64,000 nt of DNA. Source: Brugia malayi. Taxonomy: Eukaryota > Nematoda > Chromadorea > Rhabditida > Onchocercidae. Positions 12,001-27,000 of the stretch are shown in pieces; positions within the stretch are counted from its first letter, which is position 1; each line of letters starts with the position of its first letter. The translations under genes and the position numbers were made by a program. The notes beneath the pieces were generated by a model. It was not told the DNA's origin and searched no databases. It saw only the letters and a list, made by a program, of their open reading frames with translations. The stretch covers positions 3,369,721 through 3,433,720 of the forward strand of contig NW_025062479.1 in the NCBI RefSeq assembly GCF_000002995.4. The letters run 5' to 3'.

Positions 12001-15000
12001 AACATTGGATGATAAAAATGTTCTCACTAAAGATATGGAACATGAAATGAATGCATTCAGCAATAAGGATATAACTAATGATAGAATTTCCTTTGACGAC
12101 GATGATTCCATTCCAGCACATCTTCTGACTTTGTCACCATCTGCCGACATTACTTCTAAGACTTTTGATAAGATAGAAAAAAATCTGTTATCAGTAAAAA
12201 AAATGGAACATATCAACACAAATGTTATTAGCAATGTTGAGCAAGAAATGGATGCTCAAAAAGTTGCCATAAACAAAGAATCGGAATTTAAATTAACTCA
12301 AGATGAACTGGAACATATAGCACATGTTTCGTACATGGCTGAAGAAGAGTTCGGCAAATTTCAAACAAAATTACCTATCGACAAGGATTGGGTTGAAGAA
12401 GAAGAAGAAGGCACAAAATCGGGTTACGAAGAATATAGCGTTGAAGAAAATGAATCAGAGAAATTTTCGAGAACAAGTTCTGCAACGTCAGGTCCCGATT
12501 CTCAACAGCATTCTGTAGATATGACAATAAATCCGATCCAAAATATCTTGCCATTTGATGCAACCGATAACATAACATTGGATGATAAAAATGTTCTCAC
12601 TAAAGATATGGAACATGAAATGAATGCATTCAGCAATAAGGATATAACTAATGATAGAATTTCCTTTGACGACGATGATTCCATTCCAGCACATCTTCTG
12701 ACTTTGTCACCATCTGCCGACATTACTTCTAAGACTTTTGATAAGATAGAAAAAAATCTGTTATCAGTAAAAAAAATGGAACATATCAACACAAATGTTA
12801 TTAGCAATGTTGAGCAAGAAATGGATGCTCAAAAAGTTGCCATAAACAAAGAATCGGAATTTAAATTAACTCAAGATGAACTGGAACATATAGCACATGT
12901 TTCGTACATGGCTGAAGAAGAGTTCGGCAAATTTCAAACAAAATTACCTATCGACAAGGATTGGGTTGAAGAAGAAGAAGAAGGCACAAAATCGGGTTAC
13001 GAAGAATATAGCGTTGAAGAAAGTGAATCAGAGAAATTTTCGAGAACAAGTTCTGCAACGTCAGGTCCCGATTCTCAACAGCATTCTGTAGATATGACAA
13101 TAAATCCGATCCAAAATATCTTGCCATTTGATGCAACCGATAACATAACATTGGATGATAAAAATGTTCTCACTAAAGATATGGAACATGAAATGAATGC
13201 ATTCAGCAATAAGGATATAACTAATGATAGAATTTCCTTTGACGACGATGATTCCATTCCAGCACATCTTCTGACTTTGTCACCATCTGCCGACATTACT
13301 TCTAAGACTTTTGATAAGATAGAAAAAAATCTGTTATCAGTAAAAAAAATGGAACATATCAACACAAATGTTATTAGCAATGTTGAGCAAGAAATGGATG
13401 CTCAAAAAGTTGCCATAAACAAAGAATCGGAATTTAAATTAACTCAAGATGAACTGGAACATATAGCACATGTTTCGTACATGGCTGAAGAAGAGTTCGG
13501 CAAATTTCAAACAAAATTACCTATCGACAAGGATTGGGTTGAAGAAGAAGAAGAAGGCACAAAATCGGGTTACGAAGAATATAGCGTTGAAGAAAATGAA
13601 TCAGAGAAATTTTCGAGAACAAGTTCTGCAACGTCAGGTCCCGATTCTCAACAGCAATCTGTAGATATGACAATAAATCCGATCCAAAATATCTTGCCAT
13701 TTGATGCAACCGATAACATAACATTGGATGATAAAAATGTTCTCACTAAAGATATGGAACATGAAATGAATGCATTCAGCAATAAGGATATAACTAATGA
13801 TAGAATTTCCTTTGACGACGATGATTCCATTCCAGCACATCTTCTGACTTTGTCACCATCTGCCGACATTACTTCTAAGACTTTTGATAAGATAGAAAAA
13901 AATCTGTTATCAGTAAAAAAAATGGAACATATCAACACAAATGTTATTAGCAATGTTGAGCAAGAAATGGATGCTCAAAAAGTTGCCATAAACAAAGAAT
14001 CGGAATTTAAATTAACTCAAGATGAACTGGAACATATAGCACATGTTTCGTACATGGCTGAAGAAGAGTTCGGCAAATTTCAAACAAAATTACCTATCGA
14101 CAAGGATTGGGTTGAAGAAGAAGAAGAAGGCACAAAATCGGGTTACGAAGAATATAGCGTTGAAGAAAGTGAATCAGAGAAATTTTCGAGAACAAGTTCT
14201 GCAACGTCAGGTCCCGATTCTCAACAGCATTCTGTAGATATGACAATAAATCCGATCCAAAATATCTTGCCATTTGATGCAACCGATAACATAACATTGG
14301 ATGATAAAAATGTTCTCACTAAAGATATGGAACATGAAATGAATGCATTCAGCAATAAGGATATAACTAATGATAGAATTTCCTTTGACGACGATGATTC
14401 CATTCCAGCACATCTTCTGACTTTGTCACCATCTGCCGACATTACTTCTAAGACTTTTGATAAGATAGAAAAAAATCTGTTATCAGTAAAAAAAATGGAA
14501 CATATCAACACAAATGTTATTAGCAATGTTGAGCAAGAAATGGATGCTCAAAAAGTTGCCATAAACAAAGAATCGGAATTTAAATTAACTCAAGATGAAC
14601 TGGAACATATAGCACATGTTTCGTACATGGCTGAAGAAGAGTTCGGCAAATTTCAAACAAAATTACCTATCGACAAGGATTGGGTTGAAGAAGAAGAAGA
14701 AGGCACAAAATCGGGTTACGAAGAATATAGCGTTGAAGAAAATGAATCAGAGAAATTTTCGAGAACAAGTTCTGCAACGTCAGGTCCCGATTCTCAACAG
14801 CAATCTGTAGATATGACAATAAATCCGATCCAAAATATCTTGCCATTTGATGCAACCGATAACATAACATTGGATGATAAAAATGTTCTCACTAAAGATA
14901 TGGAACATGAAATGAATGCATTCAGCAATAAGGATATAACTAATGATAGAATTTCCTTTGACGACGATGATTCCATTCCAGCACATCTTCTGACTTTGTC

Positions 15001-18000
15001 ACCATCTGCCGACATTACTTCTAAGACTTTTGATAAGATAGAAAAAAATCTGTTATCAGTAAAAAAAATGGAACATATCAACACAAATGTTATTAGCAAT
15101 GTTGAGCAAGAAATGGATGCTCAAAAAGTTGCCATAAACAAAGAATCGGAATTTAAATTAACTCAAGATGAACTGGAACATATAGCACATGTTTCGTACA
15201 TGGCTGAAGAAGAGTTCGGCAAATTTCAAACAAAATTACCTATCGACAAGGATTGGGTTGAAGAAGAAGAAGAAGGCACAAAATCGGGTTACGAAGAATA
15301 TAGCGTTGAAGAAAATGAATCAGAGAAATTTTCGAGAACAAGTTCTGCAACGTCAGGTCCCGATTCTCAACAGCAATCTGTAGATATGACAATAAATCCG
15401 ATCCAAAATATCTTGCCATTTGATGCAACCGATAACATAACATTGGATGATAAAAATGTTCTCACTAAAGATATGGAACATGAAATGAATGCATTCAGCA
15501 ATAAGGATATAACTAATGATAGAATTTCCTTTGACGACGATGATTCCATTCCAGCACATCTTCTGACTTTGTCACCATCTGCCGACATTACTTCTAAGAC
15601 TTTTGATAAGATAGAAAAAAATCTGTTATCAGTAAAAAAAATGGAACATATCAACACAAATGTTATTAGCAATGTTGAGCAAGAAATGGATGCTCAAAAA
15701 GTTGCCATAAACAAAGAATCGGAATTTAAATTAACTCAAGATGAACTGGAACATATAGCACATGTTTCGTACATGGCTGAAGAAGAGTTCGGCAAATTTC
15801 AAACAAAATTACCTATCGACAAGGATTGGGTTGAAGAAGAAGAAGAAGGCACAAAATCGGGTTACGAAGAATATAGCGTTGAAGAAAGTGAATCAGAGAA
15901 ATTTTCGAGAACAAGTTCTGCAACGTCAGGTCCCGATTCTCAACAGCATTCTGTAGATATGACAATAAATCCGATCCAAAATATCTTGCCATTTGATGCA
16001 ACCGATAACATAACATTGGATGATAAAAATGTTCTCACTAAAGATATGGAACATGAAATGAATGCATTCAGCAATAAGGATATAACTAATGATAGAATTT
16101 CCTTTGACGACGATGATTCCATTCCAGCACATCTTCTGACTTTGTCACCATCTGCCGACATTACTTCTAAGACTTTTGATAAGATAGAAAAAAATCTGTT
16201 ATCAGTAAAAAAAATGGAACATATCAACACAAATGTTATTAGCAATGTTGAGCAAGAAATGGATGCTCAAAAAGTTGCCATAAACAAAGAATCGGAATTT
16301 AAATTAACTCAAGATGAACTGGAACATATAGCACATGTTTCGTACATGGCTGAAGAAGAGTTCGGCAAATTTCAAACAAAATTACCTATCGACAAGGATT
16401 GGGTTGAAGAAGAAGAAGAAGGCACAAAATCGGGTTACGAAGAATATAGCGTTGAAGAAAGTGAATCAGAGAAATTTTCGAGAACAAGTTCTGCAACGTC
16501 AGGTCCCGATTCTCAACAGCAATCTGTAGATATGACAATAAATCCGATCCAAAATATCTTGCCATTTGATGCAACCGATAACATAACATTGGATGATAAA
16601 AATGTTCTCACTAAAGATATGGAACATGAAATGAATGCATTCAGCAATAAGGATATAACTAATGATAGAATTTCCTTTGACGACGATGATTCCATTCCAG
16701 CACATCTTCTGACTTTGTCACCATCTGCCGACATTACTTCTAAGACTTTTGATAAGATAGAAAAAAATCTGTTATCAGTAAAAAAAATGGAACATATCAA
16801 CACAAATGTTATTAGCAATGTTGAGCAAGAAATGGATGCTCAAAAAGTTGCCATAAACAAAGAATCGGAATTTAAATTAACTCAAGATGAACTGGAACAT
16901 ATAGCACATGTTTCGTACATGGCTGAAGAAGAGTTCGGCAAATTTCAAACAAAATTACCTATCGACAAGGATTGGGTTGAAGAAGAAGAAGAAGGCACAA
17001 AATCGGGTTACGAAGAATATAGCGTTGAAGAAAATGAATCAGAGAAATTTTCGAGAACAAGTTCTGCAACGTCAGGTCCCGATTCTCAACAGCAATCTGT
17101 AGATATGACAATAAATCCGATCCAAAATATCTTGCCATTTGATGCAACCGATAACATAACATTGGATGATAAAAATGTTCTCACTAAAGATATGGAACAT
17201 GAAATGAATGCATTCAGCAATAAGGATATAACTAATGATAGAATTTCCTTTGACGACGATGATTCCATTCCAGCACATCTTCTGACTTTGTCACCATCTG
17301 CCGACATTACTTCTAAGACTTTTGATAAGATAGAAAAAAATCTGTTATCAGTAAAAAAAATGGAACATATCAACACAAATGTTATTAGCAATGTTGAGCA
17401 AGAAATGGATGCTCAAAAAGTTGCCATAAACAAAGAATCGGAATTTAAATTAACTCAAGATGAACTGGAACATATAGCACATGTTTCGTACATGGCTGAA
17501 GAAGAGTTCGGCAAATTTCAAACAAAATTACCTATCGACAAGGATTGGGTTGAAGAAGAAGAAGAAGGCACAAAATCGGGTTACGAAGAATATAGCGTTG
17601 AAGAAAATGAATCAGAGAAATTTTCGAGAACAAGTTCTGCAACGTCAGGTCCCGATTCTCAACAGCAATCTGTAGATATGACAATAAATCCGATCCAAAA
17701 TATCTTGCCATTTGATGCAACCGATAACATAACATTGGATGATAAAAATGTTCTCACTAAAGATATGGAACATGAAATGAATGCATTCAGCAATAAGGAT
17801 ATAACTAATGATAGAATTTCCTTTGACGACGATGATTCCATTCCAGCACATCTTCTGACTTTGTCACCATCTGCCGACATTACTTCTAAGACTTTTGATA
17901 AGATAGAAAAAAATCTGTTATCAGTAAAAAAAATGGAACATATCAACACAAATGTTATTAGCAATGTTGAGCAAGAAATGGATGCTCAAAAAGTTGCCAT

Positions 18001-21000
18001 AAACAAAGAATCGGAATTTAAATTAACTCAAGATGAACTGGAACATATAGCACATGTTTCGTACATGGCTGAAGAAGAGTTCGGCAAATTTCAAACAAAA
18101 TTACCTATCGACAAGGATTGGGTTGAAGAAGAAGAAGAAGGCACAAAATCGGGTTACGAAGAATATAGCGTTGAAGAAAGTGAATCAGAGAAATTTTCGA
18201 GAACAAGTTCTGCAACGTCAGGTCCCGATTCTCAACAGCATTCTGTAGATATGACAATAAATCCGATCCAAAATATCTTGCCATTTGATGCAACCGATAA
18301 CATAACATTGGATGATAAAAATGTTCTCACTAAAGATATGGAACATGAAATGAATGCATTCAGCAATAAGGATATAACTAATGATAGAATTTCCTTTGAC
18401 GACGATGATTCCATTCCAGCACATCTTCTGACTTTGTCACCATCTGCCGACATTACTTCTAAGACTTTTGATAAGATAGAAAAAAATCTGTTATCAGTAA
18501 AAAAAATGGAACATATCAACACAAATGTTATTAGCAATGTTGAGCAAGAAATGGATGCTCAAAAAGTTGCCATAAACAAAGAATCGGAATTTAAATTAAC
18601 TCAAGATGAACTGGAACATATAGCACATGTTTCGTACATGGCTGAAGAAGAGTTCGGCAAATTTCAAACAAAATTACCTATCGACAAGGATTGGGTTGAA
18701 GAAGAAGAAGAAGGCACAAAATCGGGTTACGAAGAATATAGCGTTGAAGAAAATGAATCAGAGAAATTTTCGAGAACAAGTTCTGCAACGTCAGGTCCCG
18801 ATTCTCAACAGCATTCTGTAGATATGACAATAAATCCGATCCAAAATATCTTGCCATTTGATGCAACCGATAACATAACATTGGATGATAAAAATGTTCT
18901 CACTAAAGATATGGAACATGAAATGAATGCATTCAGCAATAAGGATATAACTAATGATAGAATTTCCTTTGACGACGATGATTCCATTCCAGCACATCTT
19001 CTGACTTTGTCACCATCTGCCGACATTACTTCTAAGACTTTTGATAAGATAGAAAAAAATCTGTTATCAGTAAAAAAAATGGAACATATCAACACAAATG
19101 TTATTAGCAATGTTGAGCAAGAAATGGATGCTCAAAAAGTTGCCATAAACAAAGAATCGGAATTTAAATTAACTCAAGATGAACTGGAACATATAGCACA
19201 TGTTTCGTACATGGCTGAAGAAGAGTTCGGCAAATTTCAAACAAAATTACCTATCGACAAGGATTGGGTTGAAGAAGAAGAAGAAGGCACAAAATCGGGT
19301 TACGAAGAATATAGCGTTGAAGAAAATGAATCAGAGAAATTTTCGAGAACAAGTTCTGCAACGTCAGGTCCCGATTCTCAACAGCATTCTGTAGATATGA
19401 CAATAAATCCGATCCAAAATATCTTGCCATTTGATGCAACCGATAACATAACATTGGATGATAAAAATGTTCTCACTAAAGATATGGAACATGAAATGAA
19501 TGCATTCAGCAATAAGGATATAACTAATGATAGAATTTCCTTTGACGACGATGATTCCATTCCAGCACATCTTCTGACTTTGTCACCATCTGCCGACATT
19601 ACTTCTGAATGCTGGATCGTAGAGGATGATGAGAACTCGATGTTACTGTTTGGACATAGAAACAAAGTTGTTAAATCTATCAGAATGCTTAACATAGAAG
19701 ACCATAAGATGAAAATTTTCAATCAAATTCAAAAAAATATTCAAACTGATCAAACAATTTATGATAACGGATGCTCGATGAGCAATCCACTTGCTGATTC
19801 TTATAGTCCCATAATTCAAGTTTTATGCCGAGAAACTGAAATGACGTATACTGAACTCGAACAATCCCATTCTGTCTATAATAGTTATGTAAAAATTCCT
19901 AAGTCTACTGAAGGAACTGCAACAGTAAAATCGGTAAAAGAACTAGAAAAACAAAAAAGTTCTAGAATTGGGTATACAGCGGATCAGGAAAACATTGAAT
20001 TTCATACTGTTGAAAGTGGCAGTGGGGATTCTGACCATTCGCGCAGAACAGAAGCTGGAGCTGATGCGACTATTCTGCTCGAAACTGGGGTGTCTAGTAA
20101 AGTTATAAGTGGCGTAATGATTACTGATGCTGCGGTAAATGATCAGCTGGCTTTATCAGGTATAATAGATAAATCATTTGCTCATTTTAACATTCCACAA
20201 GTTGTGGGAATTGGTCCAGCGACAAGTATAGATTATTTCAACGAAAAACAGCACAGACAAAATGAATCCCGCCATATTAACACGATGATGAAACAGGAAA
20301 TCCCTAAACAGCAAAGTAAATTGGGTGCTGCTATCCAGGAATGTGGATCTGAATTAACCATGAAAGATTTTAAGAACTCAAAAATTGTTCTCTCAGATAA
20401 GTCGTGTGATTTGGAAAAAAAATTCGCATTTCAAAAACCATGGGAACAACGGACGGAACAAGAAAAGCATCAGGAACAATCGATTATCGGCAAATCCATG
20501 ATGGAACTCTTGAAGGATAACTCCTTTGTTGGAATTCGAAGAAATGAACAATTGTTCAAAGATAATATAAGTAATTTTCCAAAATCGAATTGCAAATGCT
20601 CTGAAATAGTCGAAGGTGAACAGGGCGTTATATTTGGCAAAAACAAATCATATTCACGAATTCAACCTAACGGAGAAATCGAATTTAGTTTAGAGCATTC
20701 GAATCATTACCTTACCGATGGATTCAACGTCACTTCAACAGTAACTTATACTGATCGACTCTATAAAAAAATGACACGCAATCTTCGATTTTCGGAAAAG
20801 ATGCCACACTATGGAAGGGCTAACTTTTGGAAAACGTTTAATAACGACGAAGAATATTCCGTGAAAACGTATATTGAAGGTATGAAACCATCATTTACTC
20901 GAGCTTCAAGTGTTTTTGTGGTCTACACCGATCAAAATTTACTCGCTTCACAATTTGGAACATCAAGAAAAGCAGAAAACAGCGATGGAGTTGAAGAAAC

Positions 21001-24000
21001 TCTGGATGATGGAGATAAATCAAAATCAAATGCGACAAGAAAGGCTGGAAATTTAAAAGAGATAGGAATTAAAATTAACCCAATAGAACATAGACATTTA
21101 ACTTCTGATTTAATTACATCAGTATCTGCTTTAGAAGAAAAATGGAAAAGGTCCGAGGTTTTTTATCTTTCCGGATCTGTGTTGTCAGACTCCACGTTTA
21201 CAAAAACGGAGAATGCCAAAGGTAAAGAATCGTTAGAACGTGACTCAACGTGGCTATTGAAAAATGAGAAACCTCGAGGGACTTACCGAATGAATGTATT
21301 CGAACGCTGTGAGCGAGAAAGCATTGTTGGTGATGGATCCATGCTACATCATGCGGACTGCCTAATGCGCCTCAATTTTTTCGCAGAACGGATAACAGAA
21401 CAAGTCGCCGAACTTGCAGCTGTGGAGTTGGGAAATCATTTCAGAGCAGTACTTAATCCAAGAGCTAGGTATTTCTCGGAAATGCGCGCTAATATCGACA
21501 GTCAGGCAGAGTCAGCACCTGTTACTCCTTCCGAAAGTGATGAAGAAATCGAAAGAAAGATCACATTGGGGTTAGAAATTATACTGGAAAGATTTAACAC
21601 TTGTTATTTCACAGAAATTACGAAAGAACTATAGTAAGCTCTGAATCATTTCTAACATTGTTTAGATTTTATCAAATCTGGACTTATACGTTTGTAATAT
21701 TTCATCAATTTACTTATATTTTTTTTCATTAAAACCTTTCACTCATAATAAACTTTTTTTTCTTCCAACTTATGAACTTTAGAATTGGTCATATGATTAC
21801 TTGTTTCAGTTTAACTGAAAAAAGAGAACCGCACTTAGTGACTGTGCCTGAATCTGAATCTTCTCCTCGAAGTTCATCTTGGTTTTCCTTATTTGGTGGA
21901 GGTACGTTTAATAGAGAGGATAGGCCACGCTCTCCGATTTCATTTCTTTGGCGAACAAGTCAACGACAAAGCGATGCATCGAGTCGAAAAAGTTCTCCTG
22001 ATGGTAGAAACGAATTCATGGATTTGCTTCGAAGAACTTCAGGAGCTTCAAGCAATGGTTCTGATATGAGTACAAAATTACCTGATAGTGCGCTAGCTGG
22101 TCTTTCAAATGAAGAGCGCAATCACATTGAAAAAGTTTGTTTTACCATTAATGTTTCTAGAGAGTGTATTTCGCGAAAATCGATCAATCTTAATTTGTTG
22201 TCTTGTCTGAGAATTTCAAGATACTGTTGTCTTTCATTCCAATTAGTTGAGAACGTACTTATAATAATATGTCCTGCTTATTTAGCGCAGTATAATTTTT
22301 GATTAAGATAGAATATAGCATGCAAACCAGTAGTGTTCTCCGTCTAGCTTGTCCACTTTATGTTTAATTTACTGGCATATATTAGCAAACAGGAAGTCAG
22401 CTTTTTGTACATGTATCTGAATTTGAATTTCAGGTACTGAGTGCAGCTAATCGACGCTCTCGAAGTAGCCAATCAACACCGACGGCCTCGAGAAAGTCTG
22501 TGTTTTGTTTTTTACGTTAGGAAAGTAGAAAACCTTATGTTCTAATTTTTTTCTTTATATTATCAAAGGATGAATATCAGACTAGTTAATTTATAAGACA
22601 ATAATATTTGATTTGCGTTGACAAATAAAATATTTTATTATTCCAAAATAGGTGAAGTTTTCAGACAATCTATGTACAAGCTTCCGGATATGAATGATTT
22701 CGAGTTATGCGAACGAACACATATCGAAGGTGTTATTGAAAAAGCCGAAAAAGGTGAATCCCCATTTGTTATCAAAGTCACAAATGCGGATACCGTCAAA
22801 GATGATTCAGTTGATGTCGCTGATGTAAAGAAGTTTGACAGCACCGTTGCTCAAACGTCAGGTGACACAAATCAGTCTGAAGAGTTATTAAATGGCAAAT
22901 CAACAGTTATATTGGAGATACCATTAGGAAGCATTTGCTTATCTGAAGAACTGGGAGAACAGCAAATTGTTGAAGCGATAGCACCGGAAACTGGTAGAGG
23001 GAAACTTGAACAGGAATCGAGTTTGGATGTAAAACTTCACATCCAAGACAGCAGAAGTAGTTCAGTCAGTTATAAAATTCCAGATGCAGAGTTGGAACAT
23101 ATTCGAAAAGCCGAAGAAGCAGCTATAATTATGGGTGCTGACATTAAATGGATAAATTGTTCAAGAATCACTCAAGAAATTGTTGAAAATCTACAGAATA
23201 GCACATATACCAATTCATTAAGAGAATCAAAGGCTGCTGAAAAATTAAGTGTATCAGAGAGTTCCATAGATTGGAGATCAGAGGCGAATATGAAGGATGC
23301 TCTAACAGTGACAGTTTTCCCGGTTGAAAAGGAAGAACCAGGAAAGACATTAAATACAAAAGAAACGATTTATGAAACACGAAAAGGGGAAGCGGAAGAT
23401 AAAAGTGAAGTTAACAGCATGGGCGATGCAAACTCACTTCATGAAATACCAAGTTCGGAATCATTCGTAATAAAAACGATTTCTTTTGAAGACGTCAACA
23501 AAGCAAACTTTGTCACCGCAGGTAAGGAAGGGATAAAAATTTCCCGACATTACGAAGGACTAAGGAAGAAACTAACTGGGAAGGAAGTAATTCATAATGA
23601 GGAGCTTAAGGAACAAGTGAATCAGTCCGACAGACTCGATAATTCTATTTCGAGGAAAATGGTGGAAAATAGGAGTGTCAACTTGAGTGATGAAGAATTA
23701 GAACAGATTAGGTTGGTTAATGAGCAGGCAAAACAGCTGGATAAATTAGACGAATTCAGCGTTTCTGCATCTGGAGAAATAGAAAAATACAAATATCAAA
23801 AAACACAACCGTACATTTGTGTGATCGAAGAAGAGTTAGGACAAAACAGAGCTGCTGAAGAAGGGTCAAAAGGATTGCAAATTGTTGACAGCTCATTTCT
23901 AGATGAGAAAATCAACAAACAAAAGGAAGAGAAAGATGAATGCTCGACCAAATACAACATTCTGCAAACAAATGCTTTGGAGGAAGAGGCAAAAGGAATG

Positions 24001-27000
24001 GATTTGTTTGCTATTGTGAGAGTAGAGGAAAGAGCGATTGTTAGGAATCCAAGAGAAAACAAAGATATTCGCTTTCCTGAGAACATTTTAATACCCACCG
24101 TTGAAAGAACACAACAATTAGAAGGAAATGGTATGTGTGAGAAAAAAGAAACGGAGATAATGCAACAAAATGTTCTGACTGAGGAGGAATTGATGCAAAT
24201 ACAAGCCGTAGAACGACGAGCAAAACAGATGGAGCAGATTTTCAGTTTTGAAGGGCAATTCACAAAAATGCTTGAAGGAAGGGAAGTTCCAGAATTGACA
24301 GTAAATAAATTGGTTGCTGTAGAAAAGCTTGGGGATCGTTTAACTGAGGAAGAGCTGGAACACATCAAAGAAGTGGAGAGAAATGCTATTTGGGAGTTTG
24401 AAATGCCACTTCTGGAACGATTCAACACGAAAAACGACATGATCGGTGAAATAAATGAAGTGGAATTTCAGCAGAAGGATGTAGCACTAGGTGAAGTGGC
24501 TTTCAACAAATTTACTAGCATGCTGAATCCACTCAAAAACACTGTCATTACGACGCTGTCCTTTAACAATAAAGCTGATAAGACAAAACTTACCAAAAAC
24601 GCTGAATCTGCAGAAGATATATCGAAAACAAACATGCAAATTTGGGGAACATTAATGAAGGCATATTCTGAAAATCAAAATTTTGATAGTGACATATCAG
24701 CAGCAAACGAAAGTAATATTGAAGTTTTGGCAACAACAAGGAAGGACTTAACTTCTGTACAAACAGTTAATGAATATCCTGAAAATCAAGATTCCGAATA
24801 TATATCCTCAACTGAGTCATCAAATTTTGGTCCAGGAACATCAGATGAGGATGAAGAAACAGATCAGAACAATCTGGAGTCGACCGACATTTCCCCTGAA
24901 ACAGTTTCTTCAACTTCGGAACTTAAAAATGGTACTACTTTTTCAAAAGTGAAGGAACCTACAGCAAAAGAAGATACAAACAAAAAAGATATGGACTTGT
25001 CCTTGGAAGTTATCCCAAATACCACTGATACGGAGCTTTTGCCGAACAGCGGAACGGAAGTATTCAGTCAAAGCAAATGGATTTTAGACATGGCCTCTTC
25101 TTCATTTTTGATAGATGTAACACATGCTTCTGCACAGTTAGACGTAAAAGATAGTCTTATAGATAAACAGAGCGTTGATAGATTTGCTGGGTTAACAAAA
25201 GAAGAAATTGAGCATATTAAAATGGTTGATCTTCAGTTCGAACATGAGAATGCAGAAGACAAATCAGAAGTTTCTATGTATAATAATGATGATTCAGAAG
25301 TTAATGATATTGCAAATTTTGTAAACGAAATGATTGTGGAAAATGAGGAATATGAACTACAAAAAAAAGATTCAACAATTGACGCAAGAGGATTGAAAAC
25401 CTTACATATCATTGACGATGATGATAAAGTGATAAATAATACTGACGTAAACATCAAATATATAGGAAATGAGAACATATTACATGATGAAATACCGTTG
25501 AAAAAGTTTACTACAAATGATACGCCGTTGGAACGATCAGTTGAGAGAGATTTAAGAGCTCATCAACAAAGCAAATTATGGCAAAAGGCGCATGTGGAAC
25601 AAAATAATGAAGTGAAATCATTAGAGGAGCTTGGACGCGAAATAAACATTGGGAAATGGTATGAAGAGGAGCGTTTAAGTTCGCTGAGAAAGTCATTATG
25701 TGCTGAAGAAACTGCTGAAATCCCAGGTTTTGATTTAAAATTGTATAATTTGACCATAATTACATTCTTTCGGTTCACTAAAATTTAATTAACCTATTTA
25801 AATAATAACGAAAATATTTTTATTTAGTTATTCAACTGCCTATCTTATAGACAGCCCGATCGTGTCGCTAAAATTTATAAAATTTATTGTATGGATTTAA
25901 AAGGTGGACAAAATAGAGCTAAGCAAAATAATTCTTAACATAATTTCTGTGAATTGTTGCCCATGTAATTATTAATACTGAAAATATTTAAAGGAATTCC
26001 ATTTCATATTTTCGACACCACTCTGTTATTCGTTTTTAATATATTTTAACCACTACTTCGCTAATATGAATGAACGAATGCTGATAATAGTAATATCATA
26101 AAATTTGCTTCTTTTGAATTTGAGATCCTAAAGTTTTTGAAATCAAACAATTTGAACGAAGCTTTTTTAGTGTAAAGCCTAATTCTGAAGTAGTGCAAAT
26201 TCAGCAGCCAGAAAGGTGGAAGCAGCAGTCTTATAAGTATATAATGATTAGGAAATATTAGTGCTTAAAAATAAGATGATGGAAAAAACAAGCTTGCCAT
26301 ACAACAGTGCACTTATGAACCAAGTCCCAAAACTTATTCCTGAATAAATGTTGATCCTAACACAAAAATAAAATAAGCGTTTAATGGTGGATTGATACAG
26401 ATGGCAAAGTGGAATTAAACTTTGAATAAATTCAGTAAATATGAACTTCAGTTTATTCATCGTTAATTTTCTTTTATGATTATTCTGAATGAAATTGATT
26501 TCCCTTGCATTATCAGACAGCAAAAGTCAAATACATGTAATATATTGGATTTTTTTGATATCGTATCTGTCCATTCAATAAGTTCGAAAATATTTGCTCT
26601 TAGAAATGGAAAAAGAAAGTGCACCGGGAGAATCATTACATTTGCTGCCAGTGCTATCATCATCATCTTCATCATCACCTATGACAACATCAACCAAACG
26701 CATGAATTTCAAAACGGAATCGATCGAACTTTCAAAAGTCTTTAATACAAGCAACCCAGGCATTGCGCATTTGCCTATCGATCAAGCATCACAACTAGCA
26801 GCAGCACCGGCAGTGCAATTCTCAGAAACGTTAGCATTGGATGTACATTCCGGAGAGAGCACGTCGCAGCTTTATGCATCATACTTGGCTGCTTCAGCAA
26901 CATTACAACAAACAAAACAACAACAACAACAGTATTTACCAGGTAATGTCTTTGTTTAGTAATCAGGAGAGAGGATGAACATTATCCCAACCATGTGTTA

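Noticed and set aside
11178..19722. Families of 64-, 67-, 68- and 101-residue open frames recurring every 573 bp in other frames, mostly antisense
   Set aside because: They repeat only because the coding unit repeats. The main frame is open across the whole array, and the recurring frames show no domain or independent constraint.
25727..25788. Stop at 25786-25788 as the end of a separate gene
   Set aside because: A donor at 25727 (CCAG|GTTTTG) gives exactly the phase needed for the next coding exon at 26604, and motif-bearing exons continue downstream.
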